Assembly: GCA_015179125.1 (NCBI GenBank)
Contig: WHVA01000021.1
Location: 1-64,000, forward strand
Source of the DNA: Gautieria morchelliformis
Lineage: Eukaryota; Basidiomycota; Agaricomycetes; Gomphales; Gomphaceae
Reading direction: 5' to 3'
Length of the DNA: 64,000 nt
Shown: piece after piece, positions 20,501 to 31,711 of the stretch
Layout of the letters: each line of letters starts with the position of its first letter
Numbering within the stretch: position 1 is the first letter of the stretch
Program-made: the position numbers and the translations under genes
Notes under the pieces: model-generated
What the model saw: the letters and a program-made list of their open reading frames with translations, nothing else
The model's database searches: none
What the model was told of the DNA's origin: nothing

Positions 20501-22555
20501 AAGCTGTACCTCAGACAGTGAGCGCCATCACATGTTACACGTATACAACCAACAAACCTAGTGAAGAAGTCTTGTAAGGCGGATTGATTTCCCATATCGG
20601 CTTCAATTAGAGACGCGCTAAGGAAGTCGATCGCCCGCCTTTTGACTATGAGGTTGAGCCCCATATTGGTGATGACAAGGAACTTTCGCTGCGGTTCTGA
20701 AAACTGAGTTACAAGTTCGTTTGTGACAAGGGGAGCTGGACTCTCAGGCGGTTTTATTGAAGTGGGCACTGAAGGCACCTCGCACATATCCCACGCATTG
20801 CCAGAAATGGACATAACAGTGGCATACTCTGTTAGCACCGTCCGAGGACCGCCCGCTGAACCGGGAAACGCTGAATATTGCGCGTACGAAGGTGCATGAA
20901 CTGGCCCCAGGGAACTGAGAGTAGCCAAGTCAGGCGAGACGCAAACGATGTAATCGCTTTTCTCTGGGTCATCACCAGGGCACTGTCTCTCAAGTGTGAT
21001 TCCAGCGGCGTGACACGATCCTTCGATGCGGTTGACTACAAATGGTGCTGTATTTGCAGGGGTTGCTGCAGGGATATAACCAGCTCCTCTGAAGGAAGAA
21101 CCAGGGTCAGCGGGTGGGTGTCGTAGATTTTGTGGTGCCAGTCGGACATGGACCAGTTGGAGGGCATCTGGGTCCATTCCGATCATATAACGGTGCTTCG
21201 AAAAGTAGAGCCTCGCGCCAGTTGATGTGACAGCCATGAGCTGTGGTTGATCGTTGGAATCGTTCGGGCGGACGTGTTTACGGATAACGTGTAATCCGAC
21301 AATTGAGAAGCTCTCGCTTGGAGCTATTCGGTTGGCGTCCCCATGTATATTTTTGAGGGTAGTTTTGATGGTCAATGCATCGCCGCCCGGGCCGAAAGAG
21401 AACATGGAAATATGGGGCCGTTGAGTCAATGTATACAAATAATGTCGATCATCATCTACAACGAGTGAAACGATACGGTCTGAAAGCAATGATGAGCATG
21501 CTGGTGTTTGGGGGCATTTCTATCTTACCATCGGTAGTTGGCACGAGGCGCCAAGAGGAAAGTGTTACAGGTAGCAGACCGGCGATGCCTCCTGCGGTAG
21601 AATGGCATATTAGACTCAATTTGTTGCTGAACCATCCCTCGCTCGATCGGTAAATCAATTCATAGAGATATCCATCCTCAACTCCACACATGAAAATTCG
21701 CCCACTCTTGGTTCCAACGATAGCCTGCATCTCCTTGGCTGGGTAAGTAAATCCAGTGTCATACAATTTGACATCCAGACGAGGAGGCTCTACCGCAGAT
21801 GATGGTACAGTGATTGGAATGGCTGCGACACCTATTAGAATCAAGGATTTTGAGGTAGAAAGGACGAGGAGATATCGTATTTCATCGATGAAGACGTCAT
21901 GTTTGGCCTTGACAAGACCAACGTGCAAAATAACGTCTGGCTGATCTTCGAATGTACGAATATCAGAACTGGATGAGAGTACGTGTCAGTATGGAGCCTG
22001 TGGGGCCACGAAGAAAAGAAAAGATTACCCGTCAGTATAATCCCACAACAGAAGGCGGTTATTCAAAGTTATCCATGCGCGCTGAATCTCCGGGAATATA
22101 CCCATACAACAATGAGGTCGTACTACAAAACTCTTCAGCGATTCTATGAGCTTGTGGCACCCCAGTCGACGAACCTTCGTCATACTCATCAAACACCCCG
22201 GTGGGCATAGATTTGAATCCCTCCAGTCCGTCCGGGCGAAAGAAAGGTGCCCAAGATCTGTGTGGCGGAATGTTATACGCCGAAGAAGATGAGCCTGAAA
22301 GTGTTCAAGCACGAGCTGAAAAAACAAAATAGCAGAAACCGACTCACCAGCGAGAGTATCCCGTAGCTCGGGGACCATTTGGGCATCTTTTTCGAAGAGT
22401 CCATTCAGTACATCACTTGCCTTTGCCAATGTCGTCAGATTGATTGTAGGAGATTTACTTGACAGCGACGTTTGGGCGACCCCAGAAGACGAGGCATATT
22501 GGTGCTGTGGAGGGCGGACGAATGAGGCTGCAGGTCCTCCACCGAAGGACGCCAT
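17511..22555 (-). CDS. NUP170: Nucleoporin Nup155/Nup170-like
   Basis: A long multi-exon gene starts ATGGC at 22555 (MASFGGGPAASFVRPPQHQY) and ends at 17511. First introns, by position: 22295-22347, 22123-22174, 21969-22028, 21480-21528, 20284-20333, 20115-20187 and 19749-19798, followed by several more. Family marks are CCMGIFPEIQRAWITL and LLLWDYTDG in the beta-propeller, FSGRHAGFALYFARVIRPIW in the middle, and an alpha-solenoid C-terminus (REYWLMGCPAGDADPRKLLY, TLDKLNFLWQYYVKTDQSLRA). Nup155 proteins belong to the inner ring of the nuclear pore. I found no stop that splicing does not remove, so the gene looks intact. The start is chosen because the Gly/Phe-rich N-terminus follows it directly. 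Confidence 0.9.
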
Positions 22556-22774
22556 GAGACGTGAGACGCGTTGTACGCGACAAGTTACTGTGACGGTCAC
22601 GCCGAGGGCAGAGTCGTGATTAATCTGGCTCTTGTAACTGTAATTTCAACTTACGCAGGCCTTAGACTAATGCAATAAAATTTGACACTTGAAGCAGGAC
22701 ACGAAGATTGCGAACTGACTTGCATTGAGTGTATATTTTTCACTGCCAGCCGTAGCAGCTATATGTAGCTAATA
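22556..22774. other. Nucleoporin upstream region
   Basis: This short non-coding stretch lies between the nucleoporin start and the first recognisable LINE sequence. It should hold the nucleoporin promoter. I see no specific motif worth naming. Confidence 0.4.
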
Positions 22775-24405
22775 CTAACCGAGAAAGGGAATTACAACCG
22801 GCTCAGAGATGTGCACTCGGACAACGCTCCCGATGGACGCCAAATACCTAGCATCGCTCAGCAGCGCTGAATCCTGCGACAGATCCAGACGCGGCCCGCC
22901 AAAGCAGCCGCGAATGCAGCCATAGCAAACGGCCCAGTAATCGAAGACACAGTGTAAGCATCTATATCCCAAGACTGGGGCCACCGGCAACGGGGTGTAC
23001 ACACTGCGGTCGATGCGCCGGATCACACACCACAGCCGACCACTCTTGCACGCACGACCAACCGTGTCCCACAGGACACAAATGCACCAACTGCCATGGC
23101 GATCACCCCAGCTGCACCCGCTCATGCCCGGCCGCAAAGACCGCTATTGAAGCGCAATCACTAAAGGATGAGTACGCGACAGGAAAATACGAAGCTTACA
23201 CTCCTTTTACCTTCGCGCAGACATTGAGTATACCCCAACCTGCTCGAACACCCAGCCACAAAACCCCTCTCCACGAACGACCCCTTCTCAGCCACAGATC
23301 AAGCCACATTCCCCCCACCTCCCCAGTGGGACCCAATGTCTGAACGCTCGCAAAGCAAGTACCTATGCATCAAACAGCAGAACTGCAAGCACTCTAAAGA
23401 TATCACCCTGACTCTTATCAACATGACTGACCCAAGGATTACGACCTCCTCCTACTACAAGAGCCCTACGTCTACCCCGGAACGCGACTTACGCCGGCCA
23501 CCCTGCACTGGTATATTACATACCCTGCCCAAGACACCAACGATAATACCCTTCCATGCACTGTCATATTGATCTCTACACAACTAACCTCAAACTCTTG
23601 CCGACAGATCCAGATCAAATCGAGCATGATAACGGCTCTCTATCACCCATAACGACAACATCGTTGACATATGCAACATTTACAACCCCCCCGACTCTGA
23701 CACAGCTCTCGCCCACCTGCAACAATGGCTCAGTGCAAATCCGACACTAGCCAGCTCCTGTGCCATCTGGGCCGGAGATTTCAACAAGCATAACCCTCTT
23801 CGGTCAGGCCCTAATCAGGCATGGTGGTGCCACCTCAGTACTGTGGAACTGCTCATGCAACTTATCGCCGAACAACACATGGAGTTTCAACTGCTGCCGG
23901 GTAGCCTCACTTACCAGTCTGATAGTCACTGTACCTGGACCGCCATTGATCTGGTTTTCTGCGACACCGCCCTCTCCCACAGAAGCCTCTCATGCACTGC
24001 CTCACATGACGACCACATCTCCTCGGCCGACCACCTGCCCCTCTACACCACACTAGACCTACACCTCAACAGATGGCACACCATCCCTGGATGCAATTCT
24101 GCAGCATTGACTGGGTATCCTTTAAGAAGGTCTGGCTGAAGAGCTCCGTGAACATGACCTTCCTACGGACGCAGTCCCATCAACGATGAATCAACTTGAT
24201 GACTATGTAGCATGACTTCCACAATACAATTTACCATCAAGACTTAAATACTCAGATATGCATCACCCCTTACGCGAAGTGTTGGTGGAACCTCACACTC
24301 CTTAGAACAAATACACATGCAAAAGCACAGAAGAATTTTGATCGCGCTTCACGGCAGACTGGGACAACGTGAGCTTTGAACAAAGCCAGAAACAGGTACA
24401 TTGCA
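22775..24405 (+). pseudogene. Degenerate LINE (non-LTR retrotransposon): ORF1 zinc knuckles and AP endonuclease
   Basis: Plus-strand frames carry a Gag-like ORF1 end with cysteine knuckles (CPTGHKCTNCHGDHPSC, near 23060-23110). An apurinic endonuclease-like part of ORF2 follows: DYDLLLLQEPYVYPGTR at about 23440-23485, WAGDFNKHNPLRS at about 23765-23800 and SSADHLPLYTT near 24020. These are the Glu, Asp-Asn and Asp-His motifs of LINE endonucleases of the Tad/L1 kind. Further on, WWNLTLLRT and QKNFDRASRQTG match the linker before the reverse transcriptase, which is absent. Many frameshifts and stops show decay. The copy is truncated at 24406 by a Gypsy LTR piece. Confidence 0.8.
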
Positions 24406-25738
24406 TGTAAGATGTATGACCTTAGGACCTTGTATCACAAGGGCAAGCGGAACTCGACCAATATGTGGTATTCTGTGTGCTACGTAGTGACAGACCCAAT
24501 CCGGTTCTGAGGTGTCGGCCACTCTGAGACACCTTTCACCTTCACCGGGTCCATCTCTACTGCTCCCTCCGAGATGATGAGCCTGAGGTATTCGATTTGG
24601 GTTTTCTCAGACTTGCATTTCTCAGGTTTAAAATTGGACATCCAGTTTCATAAAGTACCTCACGCCCCAGAGTTGGCTGATGAGCTTGGATATGAGTGGG
24701 ATTGGGTACCGGTTCTTCGTGATCACATTCAAGGCTTGGTAATCTTGTATTAGCCGGAGGGACCCGTCCTTCTTCTTGATGAAGAAGACTGGGGATGCCA
24801 TCGGTGACTTAGACAGGGTGATCCTCCCAGTGTGGAGGTTTTCCTGCAGGAGGTTGTCCAGTTTGATTTGCTCTGAGGGAGAGAGTGGGTACACCTTGCA
24901 GTTTGTCAGCTTGGACCCCAGGCTCGAGCTCGATTGCATGGTCCCAGACCTTCTGAGTTGGCAGGGTGTCAAAGGATTCTTTGCGAAGGCACCTTTGAAG
25001 CCCCGCAGGTAGTCTGGGATCAGGTCTCAGCCTTGGAATACTTCTGGAAAGCCTTGGCAAGGCGTTGGGATGTTGTGGTTGCTGCTCAGTTAACCTTGGG
25101 TTTGGGCTTGGGGGGTAAGTCCACATAGAGTAAGTGGTCTCCCTCCTGCAGCAGACTTGCAAGGTGGGCTTGTTCAGGGTCTGTGGCTTCTGAGGGGTCC
25201 TCCTCGGCTTTGTCATCAGTGCCATCACTCTTGTTGACAATTGCTGGGTGTGAGCCCGAGCGGCACTTCCGCAGCTTCTTCTTGGCCTGTCTTAGTTCTT
25301 TCTGCTCTCCATGCTCCTTGGCTCGGCAGGTGTGACACCTGTCTGGGCAGCGGCTCATGGAAATCTTGCCAGATTGCCAGTTGATCTCTGGGTTATGATC
25401 ATGGAGCCAGGGGGAGCCAATGATGATGCCTTGCACCCTGAGGGAGGCGACTACGAAAATAGTCCTCTTGGAATGCCCATTGAACTGGAGGATGGCATCT
25501 ACGACCTCTGTAACTGCTCCTGAGGTGTTCAGACTCCTGTCTACATTGGGTATGTAGATCAGCTTCTGGAGCTTCTGTGTACTAAGTTGGTTCCTCTCCA
25601 CATATGCTTGATCCATGAACGTCCTGGTAGCCCTGCTGTCAATCAGGGCAGGTCCAGACTAAACCTCTCCGGTGTCAGTGGTCTGAATTTCCACCTTGAC
25701 CACCAGGGACTTGGTAGTGCTGACTGAGCTGATCATGC
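24406..25738 (-). mobile_element. Gypsy-3 fragment with LTR piece, deleted reverse transcriptase and mutated protease
   Basis: Positions 24406-24493 are a reverse-oriented piece of the Gypsy-2-type LTR (ends CATCTTACA on the minus strand). Minus frames then show the reverse transcriptase N-terminus ([40 protein letters not shown]). Right after MKLDVQ the sequence jumps to the thumb region (KPEKCKSEKTQIEYLRLIISE at 24520-24640). The whole catalytic palm is deleted. The protease segment has LIDSRATRTFMD (usually DSGAT) and VQGIIIGSPWLHDHNPEINW, preceded by a TAG stop near 25660. A glutamate/lysine-rich linker lies between. Nothing here can work. Confidence 0.85.
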
Positions 25739-25929
25739 TGTAAGAATAGATAAACTATACAAAAATATCTCAGTATATGCTTGAGTGCAAGATACTAAAT
25801 TATATGGTTACCTATACGAAAATATCTACAGAGACGTATAAATAAGTAAGAATGAATATAAGACTGAGAACGAGTCTCTTACCTCAGTATATGCTCGAGT
25901 GCAAGATACTGAGGAAGAGGGACTACTAA
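25739..25929. repeat. AT-rich segment with an imperfect hairpin repeated once
   Basis: CTCAGTATATGCTTGAGTGC near 25772 recurs as CTCAGTATATGCTCGAGTGC near 25885. The second copy forms an inverted repeat with arms CCTCAGTAT and ATACTGAGG. A TATAAATAAG box occurs near 25837. This may be remnant LTR sequence of an element I cannot identify. Confidence 0.45.
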
Positions 25930-26131
25930 TGTAAATAACCTATGTACATAGTTATTACCTAATACCAGTGGGCCCCTTATGGACCCACTGTACAGTTCAT
26001 GTGTGGGAACCGGCCAGCGGTTCCCATTGCATCTTACCTTACACTGTCACTATGTAGCATTCATAATACCACACATGGGTCAAATTCTGTTGTGCCCTTG
26101 TGACAAAAGGCTTAAGATCTACATCTTTACA
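25930..26131 (+). repeat. Gypsy-2-type LTR (202 bp)
   Basis: It begins TGTAAATAACC and ends ATCTTTACA, colinear with the 3' LTR at 14333-14547 but diverged. No 5-bp duplication is seen around it. The following sequence reads as a gag-like frame, so this is best taken as the 5' LTR of a truncated Gypsy-2-family copy. Confidence 0.85.
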
Positions 26132-27169
26132 CCATTTTGAACTATCCTGCAGTTGATCGCCACGCAACCAACCGATTGTGGATTCAGAGCAATCTTGAAA
26201 AAGATCACTACGTCCACGACTAAACATCATTGAGACCCTCCAGTAGACCCTCTACTGTCGGCTGAAAGCGTGATGATTCCACGCAGTTGAAGATGGATGT
26301 GAGCCGCAAGCTCGTGGTCCACGCCCCAGGCGCAGCCCAGTGACACGACGGCTGATGCTACCCTGGACCAAGAGTCCAGGACACCAGAAGACAGAGAGAT
26401 TGTAGATCTCACCGCCCTTGTCCCCCCAATCGAGGACGAGGAAAACCCCGACCATGTCTTGCCGAGTGTGGTCGAGGATGAGACATTGCCGGGTGACAGA
26501 CTGGCACTGCCCCCCCAATCCCCTCTGCCCAGAGACAAAGGGAAGGGCAGAGAAGTCTTGCCGTTGTCAGATGGCAGAGCATCACTGTTGAGATGGGCAC
26601 AAAGCCGAGACTTGAACCGCCGCTCACGAAGTCGAGTGACGACTATCGTCCCCGAAGGAGGACGAAGACAAAAAAGACAAGCCCCCGACGACGGTCAGGG
26701 CTCGGAATACTCGAGCTCAAGTTGCAAGAGCTCGAGGACACACACCATTGACAACGAGATGGCTGAGGCAATGACCAAACAGGTGTAGGACGCATTGCAC
26801 CGGAACGCCCTCACAGGCCACAAGCACGAGCATATCGCATTGCAGCTTGATAAAATTGCCACTGCCATCATCGAGTTTGGCAAGGAACTCCACCAGATCG
26901 AGGAGATCAGGCAACAGGACACTGCCATGCTGGAGGATGTCCAGACAGCCCTCCGCTCATGCAGGGAACGTGGGATGCCACGTCAAGGCTCGCGACAGTC
27001 CGCAGCCAGCAAACATGGCCACGACGCCGAAGACCCCTGGCGAAAAGAACTGGACCGGCAGTGAATGCCACCGCCAGCTGCCCCGGTCGAACAGGACATG
27101 CGGTTCAGAAATGAACCCCAAGAAGAACCGGCTGCCCCCACGGACAGCCGTAAGATGATCCAACAGATC
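26132..27169 (+). pseudogene. Gag-like fragment following a Gypsy-2-type LTR
   Basis: One plus frame runs from about 26300 to 27160 with two stops (26788 and 27064). The product is acidic at first (EIVDLTALVPPIEDEENPDH), then Arg/Ser-rich, then a helical stretch (HIALQLDKIATAIIEFGKEL, HQIEEIRQQD). I assign it to gag only from position after the LTR and composition; no zinc knuckle is present. It is cut at 27170 by the start of the Gypsy-4 LTR sequence. Confidence 0.5.
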
Positions 27170-27719
27170 TGTCATGACCTGTCTATTTCCCTTACCCTGC
27201 TGCCTCTACGTTCCCCCTCATCACTCCCTAGCATCTTCGCCAGAGTTCGCCCCACCCTTCAACCACTCTTCCTCTATGTTCGCTCCATTCGCTGTTTGCC
27301 CCATTCTCCGAACCGCTATTCGCTGCTCGCACATTTCACCAGCAGGAATGCCATCAAATACGATCGATACCATTTACCCGGCGTGATGGTTCGTCACTAG
27401 CCCCATCATCTTCTCGATCCAACCCCCTTTAGGTGTTCATATGGTCAGGATGCATTCGCGGGACGTCCTACCTGTAGGTCGTGTGGGATCAACCCAGCAG
27501 ACAAAGAGTCTGTGCAGGGTGGTGTATATGCAGGTCCCAAGGCGTATTTCCGTACATCGGTGCCTTCGCCCCCTTTCCTCTCCGTTGTTTCATGTTCGCA
27601 CCCTTCTTTTGTTCTATTGTATGTTTAATCCATCTATCTGTAATCATGCCCTATCCAACCCTGACCATGACGGCCTCTTCCCTTTTGCAGGTCACCTTCC
27701 CCCGCAATGAACATTCTCC

Positions 27720-27957
27720 CAGACTCCTGCCCCACTTGGTGGGCCTGCGCTATTTCCCTTCACAGGGCAACCTCACCCCTTCAAGGGACAACCTCCCCTG
27801 CAACAGCTCTCTATACAGATTGCTGCCCCACCTGGCGGGCCTGAGCCTTGTTTATTCGCGGGACAGCCTTACCCCTTCGTGGGTCGCCCTTCCCTGTACC
27901 AATCCTTCGCACAGCTTTCTGCCCTACTTGGCAGACCTGGAACTCCTCTCCCACTAG
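27720..27957 (+). repeat. In-frame degenerate tandem repeat, about 97 bp, 2.4 copies
   Basis: Segments beginning at about 27727, 27821 and 27918 each encode LPHLVGL, LPHLAGL or LPYLADL followed by a serine/proline-rich tail (SQGNLTPSRDNLPCNSS and SRDSLTPSWVALPCTNPS). The repeat lies between the LTR-like segment and the protease of Gypsy-4, where gag would be expected, so it may be a remnant of the gag linker. Confidence 0.6.
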
Positions 27958-27960
27958 ACT

Positions 27961-29320
27961 CTGACTCATTTTTCACCACTCTTACCCATACCTGTTCTGT
28001 CCCTCCAAATAACAACCCTATCTATTTTGTACCACCTGTGTGCTTATTCGCCTCTATTAGCTCCCATTCTGATTCATCCTTCATCATCCATGTACACCTT
28101 CCCGGTCTCTCTAACTCCATCCCTACTCTCATCGACTCTGGTGCTACTTCCAATTTTATTGATAGCTCCTTTTCCTCTCATCCCGGTTTTGTATGTACAT
28201 CGCTCCGTTCGCCAATCGCTCTCTCCCTTTTCGACGGGAAGCCAGCCACTGCTGGTTTCATTCACAAATATCTAGATACTAGTCTCACTTTCAGCGACTC
28301 CTTTCAGCGACTCCTAGGACATTTTGCTACTTGTCACAAAGTTACACCCTTCGGCCGTGATCGTTCTCGGGCTTCCGTGGCTTCGCTCTACGAAACCGAC
28401 TATCAATTGGGGCTCCCTCTCAATCACCTTTCCTTCCGGCACCGATTCCATGCTCCCACGTATGACGGTCGCTATGGCCTGTACAATGATTTCCCCGCCG
28501 GCTATCTTCGACAGTATCCCTGAACTCCACACTGCGTCGATGACTTCGCCACTGCCAGTTCCTGGTTCGCATTCGTCCCCGCCATCCTTGGGTTACTTCC
28601 CGAACGCAGCGATTGGACCACCTTCCCATGTCCCGGTCCTTCCACCGGATGTCACTTCCTCGCCCGCTCCTATTCTGAATCTTTCTGGTTACGAACAGAC
28701 GTTCGACGTGGATGGCGAACCATTACTTCTCTCAAACAAGCCAATCGAGAAACACTCCTCTGAGTCCTCCATATCGCTTCCCAACAATCTCATCCATCCA
28801 TTTTCAGCCACAAAAGAAAGCATAATAGAAACCGAACCTATTCGACCAAAAATAGAGCCCATTCCGAGTCATTCTCACCCCTGTACACCATGTACAGAAT
28901 CGCTGATCGATGACCACCTCCCATTCCATTCTTTGCCTCCTGATCCGGCTCCGACAAAGAGGGCAACACCGCATATAAGCCTAATCAGTGCGGCCGCCTT
29001 CAAGCTAACCATGAAACTCGGCGAAGAAGAAACCTTCATGTTAAACATGCACCCTACCATTCCCGAACCAACTTCGCTTCGCGCTGTAGGCAACGCACCC
29101 GCTCCGACTACACTCCTTCACAAAAACCCCCTACCAAAGGATGAGTTAGAGATGTTCAGAACTGGGGTACCAGAGGAGTACCATGACTTCTTTGATATCT
29201 TCTCACGTACTAAAGCCAAAGACTTGCCCCCACATCGCCCTTATGACCACACCATCGAGATCGAGAATGATGGCACACCACCTCACAGTCCATATACCCA
29301 CTCTCGAACAGCAAATTAGA
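27961..29320 (+). pseudogene. Gypsy-4 protease and linker
   Basis: The retropepsin active site is TLIDSGATSNFIDSSF at about 28115-28165. After a frameshift near 28320 the second half continues in another frame: VIVLGLPWLRSTKPTINWGS. A long serine/proline-rich linker follows, then a pre-RT motif (VPEEYHDFFDIFSRTKAKDL at about 29165-29225). A further frameshift near 29280 leads to the reverse transcriptase. Confidence 0.85.
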
Positions 29321-29339
29321 AGCGCTCCGCGAATATCTC

Positions 29340-30433
29340 GAAGATATGCTTGGCAAGGGATTTATCTGCTCCTCCCAATCACCCGGTGGTGCCCCTGTCG
29401 TGTTTGCGAAGAAGAAGGATGGTACACTGGGAATGTGTGTGGACTACCGAGGGTTGAATTGTATCACGCGAAAGACCAAGTACCCTATCCCACTGATTCC
29501 GAGCCTTATCGACCAACTCAAAAGCGCGAATGTCTATACCAAATTCAACCTTCGCGCCGGGTTCAACAATGTTCGGATCACCTCTGGCCAAGAGTGGAAG
29601 ACAGCCTTCTGAACTCGATATGGGTCCTTCGAATATCTTGTCATGCCATTCGGGTTGATGAACGCTCCAGCGACGTTCCAGCACTTCATGAATGATATCT
29701 TCCAAGACATGGCTGACGTCTTCGTTGTAGTCTACCTCGACGACATCCTTATCTTCTCCAAGAACAGGAAGGATCACTTGGAACATGTCCGAATGGTCCT
29801 CGCCTGTCTTCGGAAGCACAACCTCTTCATAAAACCTGAGAAGTGCCTCTTCCATTCGAACTGGGCCAAATTTCTTGGATTCATCATCTCTCCTGCTGGG
29901 GTCTCCATGGACGTCCAAAAGACAGCTGCAATCACAAAGTGGCCTGTACCGACGAACATTCGCGAAGTACAATCATTCCTGGGCTTTGCGAACTTCTACA
30001 GAAGATTCATCATTTCGTTCTCAGACATTGTCCTGCCACTCACTCGCTTGACCAGAAAGTATACCCCGTTCGCCTGGGAAGCGAAGCAGCAGGAGGCTTT
30101 CCAAGCACTCAAAGCCGCGTTCTCGAAAGCCCCAGTCCTCATCCACTTCGACCCGAGTAACCCCATCGTCATTGAAACAGACACCTCCAACTACACCATT
30201 GCCGCCATCATCTCCCAGATCACCCCCTCTGATGGCGATATCCACCTGATCGCCTTCTATTCGTGAGGAATGGCACCAGTCGAGATGAACTATGAGATCT
30301 ACGACAAGGAGCTGCTTGCCATCTTTTGTGCCTTCAAACAATGGCGAAACTACCTCGAAGGGGCATCCCACGTCATCCTCGTCCTCTCCGACCCCAAAAA
30401 CCTTGAGTACTTCGCGACTACAAAACAGCTGAC
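29340..30433 (+). pseudogene. Gypsy-4 reverse transcriptase and first part of RNase H
   Basis: The frame contains VFAKKKDGTLGMCVDYRGLN, WKTAF-stop-TRYGSFEYLVMPFG, the catalytic VVVYLDDILIFSK (about 29725), [19 protein letters not shown] and RNase H motifs ([29 protein letters not shown]). Stops at 29610-29612 and 30264-30266 are both TGA where the family has arginine, so CGA to TGA is likely. The frame is interrupted at 30434 by a solo LTR and resumes at 31712 with RRQVRWSEHLSGFNYIIRY. Confidence 0.9.
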
Positions 30434-31706
30434 TGTCAAGATTGGTTTTTAGGCGTTAATATCGTGTATTAGTGAACACAGTGAATGCCCGAATAACTTG
30501 TGCGAATAAGTATGCCGTTCGGCGAATAGATGAACCGATGAATGTTCACAAGGTAAGAGGGTTGCCCGAACGGGGCTCGCCCTATCTACAGTCCTAGCGA
30601 AATAGCCCATGGCACTTGACGATGTAACGTGCAAGGTGTCACGGAAGGGTTGTCTAAGTAGCGACAATCCCTTCACTGGCGAAGGTGCTCCTTCGGAGCC
30701 CTTCGCCAACAGCACAGAAAATGGTTCGAAGGCTAAGGTAACGAAGATGAAGTATGTGAACTCACCAGTGATGCCTAAGTCCTCTGCTGGTTGAAGATAG
30801 AAATCTCCAAGAGAAGGCTCAAGACGATGATCACAGCGAGGTCAAGTTTGCACAAGATGGACGACGTATGATAATTGAACTGGGGAATATACATGCGAAT
30901 GTAAACTACTTATATTGAATGCTCGTAAGGTATCAGCGAATAGGAAAGGGGCCATCACAAGTCAGGGTTGGATAGGGGTGTGCAGTCATGATACAACATA
31001 GATGAAATAAACATGCAATAGAATGAGAGAAGAGGGAGAACATGAAACGACGGAGGGTGAAGGTGGCGAAGACACCTGTGTACGAAATCATGTCTTGGGG
31101 CCCACATATACACTGCCCTGCACGGGTTCTTCATCTACTGGGTTGATCCCACACGACCCACAGGTAGGGCATCCCGCGAACGCACCCTGCTCATATGAAC
31201 ACCAAAAGGGGGTTGGATCGAGAAGCTGATGGAGTTACTATGGGCCATTCTGCCAGATAGGGATGTTGATCGTGATTTGATGGTGTGCCTGTTGGCGAAT
31301 GATGCAAGCAGCGAATGGTCATTCGGCGAAATGCGAGGAAGGGCGAACCGAGATGTCATAGGGCAGGAGTGGTCGAGGTGGAGGGCGAAGCCGAGCGAAC
31401 ACGGAGGAGGAGTAGCGAAAGGGGAAATGGGGGTAACAAGGTGCAGAAAATACACAGGTCATGACAATCCAATTACCAGAACACCATCGGAAGAGGGTCG
31501 CGCAGAGGAGGTGGTAGACCCAGCGATGACTGCCGAGTCAGTCCAAAGACGTCGATCGTGCGTTTGATGGCGTGGCTATGGTAATTGGCACGAACAGCGA
31601 GAATTGGTTGCCGAACATGACAATGGCGATCAGAACGAACACGAAGGTGGAGTGAGAAACTAGGAAAACTGAGCATCTGAGTATGGGAAATAAACGCGTC
31701 ATGACA
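30434..31706 (-). repeat. Solo LTR (1,273 bp) inserted in Gypsy-4 RNase H, with CTGAC target duplication
   Basis: On the minus strand it runs from TGTCATGACGCG (31706) to CAATCTTGACA (30434). CTGAC occurs at 30429-30433 and again at 31707-31711. Removing the LTR and one CTGAC restores the Gypsy-4 reading frame across the site. Partial or full relatives are at 33046-33380, 35742-36995, 36996-37260 and 37740-37949, and the Gypsy-4 5' segment at 27170 is a more distant relative. It contains an 88-codon open frame on its own strand (30449-30715). Confidence 0.93.
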
Positions 31707-31711
31707 CTGAC

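Noticed and set aside
22775-23137. 120-codon minus frame with many Cys and Trp
   Set aside because: It is the complement of the LINE ORF1 zinc-knuckle region, which reads as a known family on the plus strand.
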